DNA of 64,000 bases, taken from Geminicoccus sp. GTDB lineage: Bacteria; Pseudomonadota; Alphaproteobacteria; UBA7985. Position numbers and translations under genes: made by a program. The number at the start of each line of letters is the position of its first letter. Position 1 is the stretch's first letter. Location of the stretch: NCBI GenBank assembly GCA_002708995.1, contig PAPT01000024.1, forward strand, positions 1 to 64,000. Reading direction: 5' to 3'. The notes beneath the pieces are model-generated. The model saw only the letters and a program-made list of their open reading frames with translations. It was not told the origin of the DNA and did not search any database. This document shows, one piece after another, positions 52,527 through 61,062 of this stretch.

Positions 52527-53477
52527 TCAGGACACCTTTGCAACCCACGAGGGCGGCTGGCCGAGCCGGTAGTAGGTGTAGGAAATGCCGCTGGCGACCA
52601 GTGCTGTCGTGAAGGCGGTGATGATGAAGGTGGGCACCATCCCCACCCAGGTCTTGAGGTTCAGCTGTGTCGCGTCGAGCGTGCTCACGTCCGTCACGCC
52701 CTGGAACAGAATCCGGTTGATCCCATTATCGAACAGAAAACCCAGCACGGTGAACGGGATCAGCAGGCCGGCGTAGATCAGCATCAGCCGCCCGGCGTGT
52801 CCCCGGGTCGCGCGCCACGCGGTCCGAATACCAAACTCGTAGATGCCCAGCGCAGCTGCGGGCAGGCACAGGATCAACCGCGCCCACAGATAGAGCCAGA
52901 GCAGGATCATCACCCCAGCCGTCAGGATCGAAAAGATGCCAGCGAGTCCAGGGACAATGGCCGACAGCACGCCGGTGAGAATGCCAATGATCACCCCGGC
53001 TACCACCAGCCCCAGTACCGTCAGCAGCACCATGACCACCGCTCGGTAGAAATAGCTGACCTCCGTCCGGCCAAAATGCAGGCCAAGGCCCGTCCGCTCG
53101 GCATCGAGGCCGATCAGCGTCGTCCGGTGCCAAGCCGCTGCCATCGCCGCGCCAGCGAGCCCGCCAAGAACCAACAGCGGCACAAGCCACTGCATCATGC
53201 TGATCCCCGCTTGCACCATCTGGAGCATGGCGGCGCCGAATTCAGCCTCGGCAGCATTGGGGTCGAGGGCCGCCAGCTCGTTCGAGGCCGCCATCACCTC
53301 CGCCGCTGCCTTGTTCAGGAACTGAACCTGTATCCAGGACGAGGCGAGGGCGTAGAGGCCCAGAGGAAGCAACGCGGTCAGGAGCACCCGCAGCGGCACT
53401 GAGAACACGAATCCGTAGGCCTCGCGCCAAATCTGGGTCACGGGTAGCTGGTTCTGTTCGGTATTTTGGGCGGTCAT
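52527..53477 (-). CDS. Polytopic membrane protein, function unknown
   Basis: I do not recognise a family. The 316-residue product has about six hydrophobic helices, starting with VPLRVLLTALLPLGLYALAS, then WLVPLLVLGGLAGAAMAAAW, VVMVLLTVLGLVVAGVIIGIL, IVPGLAGIFSILTAGVMILL, a helix ending LILCLPAAALGIY, MLIYAGLLIPFTVLGFL and a C-terminal FIITAFTTALVASGI. The layout resembles integral inner-membrane proteins with pairs of helices separated by short loops. It starts 3 bp after the HAD gene stop, so the two are cotranscribed. The end faces the folP end convergently. The amphipathic helix around 60-90 (AAEVMAASNELAALDPNAAE) lies in a loop. Confidence 0.7.
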   Translation of the reverse strand: MTAQNTEQNQLPVTQIWREAYGFVFSVPLRVLLTALLPLGLYALASSWIQVQFLNKAAAEVMAASNELAALDPNAAEAEFGAAMLQMVQAGISMMQWLVPLLVLGGLAGAAMAAAWHRTTLIGLDAERTGLGLHFGRTEVSYFYRAVVMVLLTVLGLVVAGVIIGILTGVLSAIVPGLAGIFSILTAGVMILLWLYLWARLILCLPAAALGIYEFGIRTAWRATRGHAGRLMLIYAGLLIPFTVLGFLFDNGINRILFQGVTDVSTLDATQLNLKTWVGMVPTFIITAFTTALVASGISYTYYRLGQPPSWVAKVS

Positions 53478-53480
53478 GCG

Positions 53481-54173
53481 CTATTCCTCTGGCAAGAGCT
53501 GTCGGAGAGTTTCGGCCAGTTGAGCGGGGCTGTCCAGCACTGCGAGAGCACCAAGGGCGGCAAAGGCCTCGTGGCGTTGCGGCTTAATCTCATCTGGGAC
53601 GGCGTAGAGCACGCCGATGACGTCGACCCCGGCCGCCCGGGCGCCGCTGGCCCCGGCGGGGGAGTCCTCGATTACCAGCGCCCGCTCCGGGCCAAGGTCA
53701 AAGTGCGACAGCACCCCCCGGTGCAGGTCCGGCGCGGGCTTGGGTCTGGGGACATCGAGACCGGAGAAACACGCTGCCGCCGGGATCAGATCGTCGTAGC
53801 CGGTGGTGATCAGATTGCGCAGCACGTTAGCGCGCGGTGCGTTGGACGCGACGGCAATGGCCGCGCGTGACTGCGCCAGCTCGACCACGGACCGCACCCC
53901 GGCGATCGGCTCCAGCTCGGTGAGAAAGGCATGCTCGGAGATGGCATACATCTGCTCGATGAAATCATCGGGCAGGACGGCACCTTCAGCGCGCAGCTCG
54001 GCGACCATGTCCCGGTCTGACAGCCCGGCAAAGCGGCGCTCGCAGTCCTCGGCCGTCATGGGGTAGCCCAGCCCGGTCAGCAGTTCGGCGTTGCCACGCG
54101 CGGCCAGCTTTTCTGAGTCGATCAACACGCCGTCGTTGTCGAAAATCACTAGGTCATAGGTCGGGTCGGGCAT
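53481..54173 (-). CDS. HAD superfamily hydrolase (phosphatase/phosphomutase-like)
   Basis: The 230-residue protein is a subclass I HAD enzyme with a helical cap. Motif I is DLVIFDNDGVLIDSE (nucleophile D12, acid-base D14), motif II is the S of AIAVASNAPR, motif III is the K of RPKPAPDL, and motif IV is VIEDSPAGASGARAAG. The DNDGVLIDSE signature resembles beta-phosphoglucomutase and 2-phosphoglycolate phosphatase relatives; the substrate cannot be inferred. It is the first gene of a two-gene minus-strand unit with the membrane protein. The start ATG at 54173 faces the response regulator across a 168-bp gap. Confidence 0.88.
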   Translation of the reverse strand: MPDPTYDLVIFDNDGVLIDSEKLAARGNAELLTGLGYPMTAEDCERRFAGLSDRDMVAELRAEGAVLPDDFIEQMYAISEHAFLTELEPIAGVRSVVELAQSRAAIAVASNAPRANVLRNLITTGYDDLIPAAACFSGLDVPRPKPAPDLHRGVLSHFDLGPERALVIEDSPAGASGARAAGVDVIGVLYAVPDEIKPQRHEAFAALGALAVLDSPAQLAETLRQLLPEE

Positions 54174-54287
54174 GGAGATCCTGTTTCGGGCATAGGGCAG
54201 CGGGCTGGTCTCGACGCGCTTCTACCAGTTTGAGCAGAATTTGCACATTCGGGATCAATATTTGGAAAGTCTGTGCAGTGGCTTTTC

Positions 54288-54306
54288 AAGCCCCTGCGCG
54301 GGGCTT
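54288..54306. promoter_or_regulatory. Hairpin in the response-regulator leader
   Basis: AAGCCCC (54288-54294) and GGGGCTT (54300-54306) form a perfect 7-bp stem with a TGCGC loop in the divergent gap between the HAD gene and the response regulator. There is no T run on either strand, so it is not a classic terminator. Confidence 0.35.
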
Positions 54307-54341
54307 AAGCTGTTGTCATTCCGGTGTTTCTGAGAGCTAAG

Positions 54342-55028
54342 ATGAACTGCATCCTCGTCGTCGACGACGACCCCCATATCCGCGAAGTCGTGCAGTTTGC
54401 CCTCGACAAGGAAGGCTTCGATACCCTCGAAGCCGGTGACGGCGCGCAGGCGCTCGAGCGCTTCGCGGCGGAGCGGCCGGATCTAATCGTGCTCGATATC
54501 ACCATGCCGGAGCTGGACGGCACCGAGGTCTGCCGCCGCATCCGCCAGACCAGCCGCACGCCGATCATCTTCCTGTCTTCCCGTGATGATGAGATCGACC
54601 GCGTGCTGGGGCTGGAACTGGGCGGGGACGACTACATTACCAAGCCCTTCTCCCCGCGGGAGCTGGTGGCGCGGGTCAAGGCGGTACTGCGGCGGCTGGA
54701 AGACGCCAAGGCCCCCCGCGATGAGGGCACGGCGATCATGCAGCACGGGCGGCTGTCGCTGAACCTCGACGATTTCACCGGCAGCTGGGATGATACCCAG
54801 ATCGTGCTTACCCTGACCGAATTCGGCATCATCCGCACGCTGATGCAGCGGCCGGGCAAAGTCTATTCGCGCGATGACCTGATGAGCAGCGCCTACGAGC
54901 TCGCACGCATCGTCTCCGACCGTACCATCGACAGCCACGTCCGCCGGGTCCGGAAGAAGTTTGCCGACATCGGTGCCGACCCGGTCGAGACCGTCCACGG
55001 CATCGGCTACAAGCTCGGCGATTGCTGA
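54342..55028 (+). CDS. OmpR/PhoB-type response regulator
   Basis: The 228-residue regulator starts at the ATG at 54342 after GAGAGC; a GTG 18 bp upstream is also in frame. The receiver has the acidic pocket VVDDD, phospho-acceptor D52 in VLDITMPELDG, the switch threonine/serine of FLSSRDDE, and the lysine of DYITKPFSP. The winged-helix DNA-binding domain is full (LTLTEFGIIRTLMQRPGKVYSR, DRTIDSHVRRVRKKF, VETVHGIGYKLG). The DNA-binding domain resembles ChvI-type regulators, but I cannot name it. The sensor kinase follows 14 bp downstream. Target genes are unknown. Confidence 0.93.
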   Translation: MNCILVVDDDPHIREVVQFALDKEGFDTLEAGDGAQALERFAAERPDLIVLDITMPELDGTEVCRRIRQTSRTPIIFLSSRDDEIDRVLGLELGGDDYITKPFSPRELVARVKAVLRRLEDAKAPRDEGTAIMQHGRLSLNLDDFTGSWDDTQIVLTLTEFGIIRTLMQRPGKVYSRDDLMSSAYELARIVSDRTIDSHVRRVRKKFADIGADPVETVHGIGYKLGDC

Positions 55029-55042
55029 GGCCCCGCTGACCC

Positions 55043-56773
55043 ATGGTCGCACCCGATCCCGCATCTGCGCCTGCTTCACCGCCGCCGGGTAAGCCGCCCT
55101 CAGGGCGGTTCGGGCGCCTGCTCGGCCGCCCGCGGCTGTCGACCCTGCTGCTCGCCGTCAATCTGATCCTGCTGATCGCACCGCTGAGCGGCGTGTTTGC
55201 CATGCGGCTCTATGAGTCGGCCCTGCTGCGGCAGACCGAGTCCGCGCTGCTCTCGCAGACGGCCTTCATTGCCGCTTCCTACCGGGCCGCGCTGGAGCGT
55301 AACCGGACCTCTTCGCTCGACGGTGGTGGGCTGTCGCATCCCGTCGACCCCGCCTTCGCCGTTGACACCTCCAAGGGAGAGCCCTGGCGCCCCCGGCCAC
55401 CCGTGCTCGATCTGGCACGCGACAAGCCGCTGCCGCCCGCGCCGGTGCCGCGCCGGACGCCTTCGCCCACCCATTGGCTGTCCGAGGCCGTGGGGAAGGA
55501 TATCAGTCCGGTGATCGTCGAGGCCCACCACTTCACCCTGTCTTCGATCCGCGTGCTCGATCACCGCGGTACGATCGTGGCTAGCACGGCGGAGAATGTC
55601 GGCCAGAGCGTCGCCCACCTGCCCGAGGTCGAGCGCGCGCTGCGGGGTGAGATCGTCTCGCTGCTGCGGGAGAAGGAGGAATTTGCCGAGGGCCAGCGCG
55701 GTTTCAACGCCTTCGAGCGGTCTTCGGGCATCCGTGTGCATGTCGCAGCCCCGATCATCCTCGACAACCGTGTGGTTGGCGGGGTGCTGCTGGGACGGAC
55801 CCCTTCGACCCTGCGCAATGCGCTGCGCAGCAAAGTGCAGATCTTTATCGTCGGCGGCGTGCTGCTGGTGGTGATGGCGATGGCGCTGTCGCTGTTCCTC
55901 GCTGCGACCATCGTCGGCCCGGTGTCGCGGCTGATCCACCAGGCCAAGCTGGTCGCCGATGGGCGCCGCAGCGGGATCAGGCCGCTGCGCTACCCCGTCA
56001 CCGCCGATATCGCCGAGCTGTCCGAGGCGGTGGTCGCCATGGCCAACACCCTCGAAACCCGCTCGGCCTATATCCGCGAGTTTGCCGCCAACGTCAGCCA
56101 CGAATTCAAGACCCCGCTGACCAGCATTCAGGGCGCGGTCGAGCTCCTGCGCGATCACGCGGCGAGCATGGACGAAGACCGACGCGCCCGCTTTCTCGAT
56201 AACATCGCCAAGGACAGCGACCGGCTGGCCCGGCTGGTAACCCGCTTGCTGGAACTGGCCCGCGCCGACGTCATGCAGCCCGGCGGAGCAGGGGAAAGCC
56301 GGTTGGGGGCGCTGCTGCTGGACCTGCAGCGGCACTACGCCGATCTGGGCCAGTCCTTCGGGATCGAGCGTGCCGACAGCGACACCGGCATCGGCGCAGG
56401 AGGTGAGGACGACATTCGCGTTTCCATGGACGGCGACAACCTCGCCTCGGTGGTGCGCAACCTGATCGAAAACGCCCTGCACCACGGCAAGGGCGAGCCT
56501 CGGCTTGTCATCGAGCCGGCGACGGCTCAGGTCAGACTGCGGGTGATTGATGATGGCCTGGGGGTATCTCCGGCCAATGCTGACCGGATCTTCAGTGCCT
56601 TTTTCACCACCGACCGCGAAGGGGGTGGCACCGGCCTGGGACTGGCGCTGGTCAAGACGCTGGTGGAGGTCCACGGCGGGCAGATCCGGCTTGCGGACCG
56701 GGCAGAAGGCTGTGAGTTTGTGGTAACCCTGCCGCGCTTGAGCGGATCTGTGGCGAGTGAAGCGGCGTCTTGA
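55043..56773 (+). CDS. Sensor histidine kinase of two-component system
   Basis: The 576-residue kinase has a membrane helix at about 33-54, a periplasmic sensor domain of about 210 residues (with a Pro-rich basic segment WRPRPPVLDLARDKPLPPAP), a second helix at about 266-289, a HAMP-like linker, the dimerisation box VSHEFKTPLTSIQGAVELL with phospho-acceptor H353, and an ATPase domain (NLIENALHHG, DDGLGVSPAN, GGTGLGLALVKTLVE). The periplasmic part resembles no sensor I can name. It follows the response regulator by 14 bp. The TGA stop at 56771-56773 overlaps the -35 of the tRNA promoter, so the tRNA is close downstream. Confidence 0.93.
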   Translation: MVAPDPASAPASPPPGKPPSGRFGRLLGRPRLSTLLLAVNLILLIAPLSGVFAMRLYESALLRQTESALLSQTAFIAASYRAALERNRTSSLDGGGLSHPVDPAFAVDTSKGEPWRPRPPVLDLARDKPLPPAPVPRRTPSPTHWLSEAVGKDISPVIVEAHHFTLSSIRVLDHRGTIVASTAENVGQSVAHLPEVERALRGEIVSLLREKEEFAEGQRGFNAFERSSGIRVHVAAPIILDNRVVGGVLLGRTPSTLRNALRSKVQIFIVGGVLLVVMAMALSLFLAATIVGPVSRLIHQAKLVADGRRSGIRPLRYPVTADIAELSEAVVAMANTLETRSAYIREFAANVSHEFKTPLTSIQGAVELLRDHAASMDEDRRARFLDNIAKDSDRLARLVTRLLELARADVMQPGGAGESRLGALLLDLQRHYADLGQSFGIERADSDTGIGAGGEDDIRVSMDGDNLASVVRNLIENALHHGKGEPRLVIEPATAQVRLRVIDDGLGVSPANADRIFSAFFTTDREGGGTGLGLALVKTLVEVHGGQIRLADRAEGCEFVVTLPRLSGSVASEAAS

Positions 56774-56798
56774 TCCCGAATGGCTTTATCGGTTATTT
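56770..56798 (+). promoter_or_regulatory. Candidate tRNA-Thr promoter with palindromic -10 region
   Basis: TTGATC (56770-56775), a 17-bp spacer and TTATTT (56793-56798) lie about 50 bp before the tRNA. The -10 sits inside a CGGTTA-TT-TAACCG palindrome (56790-56803), which could be an operator or be incidental. The -35 overlaps the histidine kinase stop codon. Confidence 0.45.
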
Positions 56799-56847
56799 AA
56801 CCGCTGCTCAGGGCGCGAACCAAGGCGTTCCGAGGATGAAGTGCGGT

Positions 56848-56923
<76 letters not shown>

Positions 56924-57090
56924 TTTCTCTTCCAGATATTTGGGTTCTTCTGATCGGTTTCAGTTTCAGAAACTTTGACGGTTGTTCCAATAGCGGGATC
57001 ACTATTTTCTTGGGCAAAACCTGATCCCCGCGGTTGATCCTCGCAATCGCGCCTCGCAAAGAGAGTCAGGCGTGTGGTGCTTTGGGGCAA

Positions 57091-57990
57091 TCAACTGTTC
57101 ATCAGATCCCTTATAATCATTCTCGCTTCTCGTGTGTTCAGTGGCCAGTAGCCACCGCCAGGACAATGCGTCAGTTCCCCAACAAAGAACTGCTCCGTTT
57201 TCGCGGACCAGTAAATATCGATGCGTATGAACTCGAAACCCGTCGCAAGTGTTTCCGCAATGGCGACGATACTCGTCAGATTGCCGGGGGCCTCAATGGT
57301 TCTTACTGTCAAATCAGGACCGAAACATATGTTCAAGTCCGTCCAATCTCGGTCGTAGAGTCGGTTTGCTTCGCAGCTCCAAAGGGGGTCAAGCAGACCG
57401 CCGGAAACGTACTCCGGCCAAAAGTCCCGCATTACGAATTTGACCACACCATCGAAGCAATAAAACTGCAACTGCACAAGCTCAGCGGCTGGAAAAATTT
57501 CGGGCTCAACAATGACTTGCCCGATCAGACCCTTATAGTTTTTTTCCCGACTGTTTCGGTAATAGTCGATCTTCAACCATTGTTTTAATGTATCGATATC
57601 AACATCAGACGCTTCTCTAATGATGGTGAAATACCCCGATGCGTGGGTGGGTTTGAGCACGTCGCCCGGCTCACAGGTGTAACGCTCAATATCCTGTTCG
57701 TTGCTCAGTATGGCCTTGGTCGGCACAACAAATTTGTCTCCTACACGTTCCTCAATAAAGGACTTGGCCTTGATTTTGTCCGTTGTAAGTAAGACGAGTG
57801 GGTCGCCTAAGGCGTCGCCAAGTTTGTGATGAAGGAGGTATTCCGCCAGTCCGTCCTCGTTTGGCAGTCGCCTATGCGCAAAGCAAAAACGCGCGTAAAC
57901 CAGAGCCTGATCAAAGGGTCTTCCCAGTGGCAAGTGCAGCATGAGTTGAAAGGCGTGCCGAAAAAAACTGATTAGCAAAACAAACCCCAA
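57091..57990 (-). CDS. TupA-like ATP-grasp protein
   Basis: The 299-residue product resembles the TupA-type ATP-grasp family found in polysaccharide and polymer loci. Segments in order: HRRLPNEDGLAEYLLHHK, DVLKPTHASGYFTII (core lysine), LKQWLKIDYYRNSREKNY, GQVIVEPEIFP, LVQLQFYCFDG, EFIRIDIYW and FVGELTHCPGGGYWP at the C-terminal ATP-grasp end. The reaction would be ATP-dependent amide or ester ligation to a sugar or polymer, but the acceptor is unknown. The first 20 residues are hydrophobic (FVLLISFFRHAFQLMLHLPL), so it may be membrane-associated. It is the last gene, in transcription order, of the minus-strand island cluster. Confidence 0.8.
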   Translation of the reverse strand: MGFVLLISFFRHAFQLMLHLPLGRPFDQALVYARFCFAHRRLPNEDGLAEYLLHHKLGDALGDPLVLLTTDKIKAKSFIEERVGDKFVVPTKAILSNEQDIERYTCEPGDVLKPTHASGYFTIIREASDVDIDTLKQWLKIDYYRNSREKNYKGLIGQVIVEPEIFPAAELVQLQFYCFDGVVKFVMRDFWPEYVSGGLLDPLWSCEANRLYDRDWTDLNICFGPDLTVRTIEAPGNLTSIVAIAETLATGFEFIRIDIYWSAKTEQFFVGELTHCPGGGYWPLNTREARMIIRDLMNS

Positions 57991-58029
57991 CTCATCCCAA
58001 TAATTCCTGAACGCTCATGATTTTTGTCC

Positions 58030-58854
58030 CTAGCGGCGCGAAACATTGGGCAAGCGCTGCAACATGTTCTGGGCTTCATGGCTAACAACGACAGCGACTT
58101 CCAGCGCGGCACCAAACTGACGGTAAACCGAGTGCGAGTGCACCTCGCCATCAATGCTCGTCGTCAAAATTTCAAGAGGGATCGGCCGTGTACCGGGATC
58201 CTCGGTGAAAATGATAATGAATGCCCTGCGCTTTCTTGTGTAGGCTTGTTGAACCTGTTCAAAGAAATCTGAAAGTACCACGTCATTGAAGGGCGAATAC
58301 ATGTAGATCAATTGCGGCCTATCGCTGAACTCCATGTCTCGTGCGTCTATGTTCAGGATCTGGCTGTTACTCAGAAATCTCTCACAATTCGCCTTAGCCA
58401 CGTGCGCCAGGTAGCTCGAATGCTCAACACCTATGTAAGCCTCAAAGCCGTAGGGCTTGGCCACAATCAAGGTGCGCCCTTTGCCGCAACCGATGTCAAC
58501 AAGATCAAAGGCTGTGAAATCCAACTCCAAACCACTCAAAATGGAGTTAAAGATCTTGGCCGGCGTTGGAGCGTATACTTCGGAATATTGCCGCGTTTCA
58601 TCTGAAACATCCAAATCATCAACTGCGATATGGCCCCTCGTATCGATGCCCAATCGCTTGTCGAAGATGTAGTCCGAAACGGTTATCCAAGCCCGGCCAG
58701 TTGTTCGCCAGATTTTGGCCAGCGTTTGTTCGGGTCCGATGGACTTTGCATAAGCCCATAAGCCGAGCAACCCACCTTTGGCAGAAATTGGTTCCAGCAG
58801 GGTCATCAGAGGGCCAAGTTTCTTATCCCTCGGCTTGGTCTCGTTAGAAGTCAC
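58030..58854 (-). CDS. SAM-dependent methyltransferase, class I fold
   Basis: The 274-residue product has the SAM-binding motif I FDLVDIGCGKGRTLIVAKPYGF (about residues 116-137), an acidic residue after the second strand (GVEHSS), and a motif IV-like PQLIYMYSPFND. It does not match a named family I can recall. The context with an ATP-grasp protein and flippase suggests it modifies a surface glycan or lipid-linked sugar. It lies 39 bp upstream of the ATP-grasp gene in transcription order. Base composition is nearer to 50% GC than the chromosomal genes around it. Confidence 0.75.
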   Translation of the reverse strand: MTSNETKPRDKKLGPLMTLLEPISAKGGLLGLWAYAKSIGPEQTLAKIWRTTGRAWITVSDYIFDKRLGIDTRGHIAVDDLDVSDETRQYSEVYAPTPAKIFNSILSGLELDFTAFDLVDIGCGKGRTLIVAKPYGFEAYIGVEHSSYLAHVAKANCERFLSNSQILNIDARDMEFSDRPQLIYMYSPFNDVVLSDFFEQVQQAYTRKRRAFIIIFTEDPGTRPIPLEILTTSIDGEVHSHSVYRQFGAALEVAVVVSHEAQNMLQRLPNVSRR

Positions 58855-59020
58855 ACCTAATCATCCTCTGTAAAACCTATGCATTGAAATACTGTACCCA
58901 ACTAAAAACGCACGAATCATGCTCTAGTAAAGATTTAATAATTAGTCAGATTGATAAACCCAGAGGCACAAGTTGGACGTGTTTTGCCCCAATCAGCCGA
59001 CCGGGATAGTTGGATCATAT

Positions 59021-60388
59021 TCAGTTCAGTCGCCACAAACCTACAAGGCCAAAGGCCCCGATATATAGGACAACCAACAACCAATTTGACAAAGAGGCTA
59101 AAAAACCACCATGAATATACGCCATGCCGTAGAGGTAAAAAAAGTACAAAATACTCGCTGTGAGAAATCCAATGCCAAGATACGCTGGATTACCTGTAAG
59201 GCAGCCTAGGACGATGAATGTTAGCCAAAACCCATTCCAAATAGTCTCAGCCACGGCAAAATGGATTGGGTTTTTTTGTGCCATAAGTAGGACATGGGCA
59301 GGCTGGGCTACAATTATAAATAAAGACCCTGTGAGACTCAGAGCAAACAAATCAGTAGCTTCAAGAAACTGTTCACTAAAAATAATACTGATTATCTGGC
59401 ACAAAAATATAGATAATAAAAGTAATGTAGTTCCAAATACGAGGAAAATAACAGAAATATCTCTATTGAGATCTCGAGAAATATCAAACCCCTCTGAGAA
59501 ATTCCGCGAAAGTCTTGGCAGCAAAATATTCTCGCAGTAATCATAAATAACATTATTCATGAATAATGCAAAAAAATATACTGCGCTAAAATAACCTAAC
59601 CATTCCATTGAGAAAAAATATGCAATGAGCATTTGAGAAATGAATAACGAAAAAAGAGCGATTAATTTTGTCGATAATACTACATATGCGGTTCTATTTA
59701 GAATGGATATATGTCGAAATATTTTTCTGAATGTTGGAAATTTTCTGTTCAAATCAATATTGTTTGCAATAAAAAAGCTAAAGCATAAAAAAATAATTGA
59801 TGGAATTATGGGTAGCGCTAAGATTGCACCAAATGTATTAAGATAAATTATTGCAATAATACTCAGAATACTACCAAAAATATTGGACACTGTAATAATC
59901 GTATAAGATATGACGTATTTTTTCATACCAAATAATAATGACTGTTGGATTGATGATAGGCTGAAAAGAGTGCAAGCCATAGATATCAGTAAGACGTGAA
60001 TGTAGCTGACATCAAAATCTAAAAAATGGCTAACTGTAAATAAAGTGAGCGGTATTAATAATATCGAGATAATTATACTTGATAAAATCGTTACAGCGTA
60101 AGCAGAATTGAAATAAAAAGCTACAGTTTTATAATTTTTTTCTATTGTTGGTATTTTTTTGGCCAAAGCCGGTCCTAATCCCAAGGATCCAAGAGAAGAA
60201 TAGATGTCAATTATATTTGTATATAAGGCAATCAGACCATAGACCTGAGGACCCAAAAGTAAGGCGATCAATTTGGTTCTGATTAGAAGTGTTGCTGACC
60301 TTACGCCAAAGGCACACGCCGTCAGTATGAGAGGAAGATGCGCGTTCAGAGCCTTCTTTAGAAGAGTGGTCATCGTGGCCCGGCTCAT
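59021..60388 (-). CDS. Oligosaccharide flippase (Wzx-like, MOP superfamily)
   Basis: The 455-residue product is very hydrophobic with about twelve membrane helices, starting with a short basic N-terminus (MSRATMTTLLKKALNAHLPLILTACAFG). The LIRTKLIALLLGPQVYGLIALYTNII segment near the start matches polysaccharide-exporting MATE-like flippases. It would flip undecaprenyl-linked glycans across the inner membrane. The DNA is strikingly AT-rich (long runs of AAT/ATA codons) versus the surrounding chromosome, the clearest sign of transfer in the window. A 166-bp AT-rich gap without a gene separates it from the methyltransferase. Confidence 0.85.
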   Translation of the reverse strand: MSRATMTTLLKKALNAHLPLILTACAFGVRSATLLIRTKLIALLLGPQVYGLIALYTNIIDIYSSLGSLGLGPALAKKIPTIEKNYKTVAFYFNSAYAVTILSSIIISILLIPLTLFTVSHFLDFDVSYIHVLLISMACTLFSLSSIQQSLLFGMKKYVISYTIITVSNIFGSILSIIAIIYLNTFGAILALPIIPSIIFLCFSFFIANNIDLNRKFPTFRKIFRHISILNRTAYVVLSTKLIALFSLFISQMLIAYFFSMEWLGYFSAVYFFALFMNNVIYDYCENILLPRLSRNFSEGFDISRDLNRDISVIFLVFGTTLLLLSIFLCQIISIIFSEQFLEATDLFALSLTGSLFIIVAQPAHVLLMAQKNPIHFAVAETIWNGFWLTFIVLGCLTGNPAYLGIGFLTASILYFFYLYGMAYIHGGFLASLSNWLLVVLYIGAFGLVGLWRLN

Positions 60389-61062
60389 TACAGTGGTGAA
60401 ACCTAAATGTCGGCAGCGGCTTTAACTCGGAATTGTGCCTTGTGGTCCCTATTCAGCCTAGCGGATTTTGAGGCGCGAGCAAGGTTGCTGGTCGAGTGTT
60501 TATCTAGTGAAACTGAACGCTTGGTGTTTATCGAGCCGGTTAATGGCGAGCTTGATGCTCATCTATACTTTAGTGGCGGTGATACTGTCTGATGCAGTTG
60601 ATCTGTCGAAGCACTGTCCGTGCGTTGCGCTTCATCGTCGCGTTTATCAATCGCGATCATTTTTTCTGCCTTGTGAAATGCTTACTGTCACGAAAGGCAG
60701 GCACTAAAAAATGCATTCGTAATGCGTGGGTCGTGTGTTCGAGTCGCACTACCAGCACCACTTCAACCGCCTCTCTCAATTCGACGGTGCCGGTCATGCC
60801 ATTGGCGGGTCATGAGCCCCGCTGCAGGGCGTGCACGCCGTGGTGCCCTCCTCGCAGCCGCTCGGTTGGCTCCACCACGATCGAAGGGCGTCGGCGGCCC
60901 TTGAATTCAGTCTCGCACAGGGCGAAGGGTTGCTTAATTCGGTTGACATGATCGCCGGATTTGGGCCGGTCAAAGAAGCAGCCAGGCTGGACGACGCCGA
61001 ACAAGGCATCGAACAGGGGGCAGGGACCACCCGGTTGGTGGGTCGCAGGAGGAGGACAGGGC
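60389..61062. other. Island end and ivd upstream region, no supported gene
   Basis: This 674-bp stretch has a tRNA-Thr fragment at 60713-60760. To its left only short frames without known similarity occur (for example 60407-60592), and no integrase remnant is recognisable. To its right the composition returns to GC-rich. TTGACA at about 60943-60948 is a possible -35 for the ivd operon but no clear -10 follows. An AGGAGG ribosome-binding site precedes ivd. Confidence 0.5.
60713..60760 (+). repeat. Displaced 3' fragment of tRNA-Thr (attachment-site duplicate)
   Basis: This 48-nt segment matches the tRNA-Thr 3' part (56876-56923) at 44 positions. The differences fall in the T-stem and keep it paired: G-C to T-A at the second pair, G-U to G-C at the first, T-A to T-G at the fourth. 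There is no 5' half, so it is not a functional tRNA. It marks the far end of the island. Confidence 0.9.

Noticed and set aside
60407-60592. Short frame between the flippase start and the tRNA fragment
   Set aside because: It has no family similarity and no ribosome-binding site, and overlaps other short frames. It may be a fragment of a lost island gene but cannot be supported.
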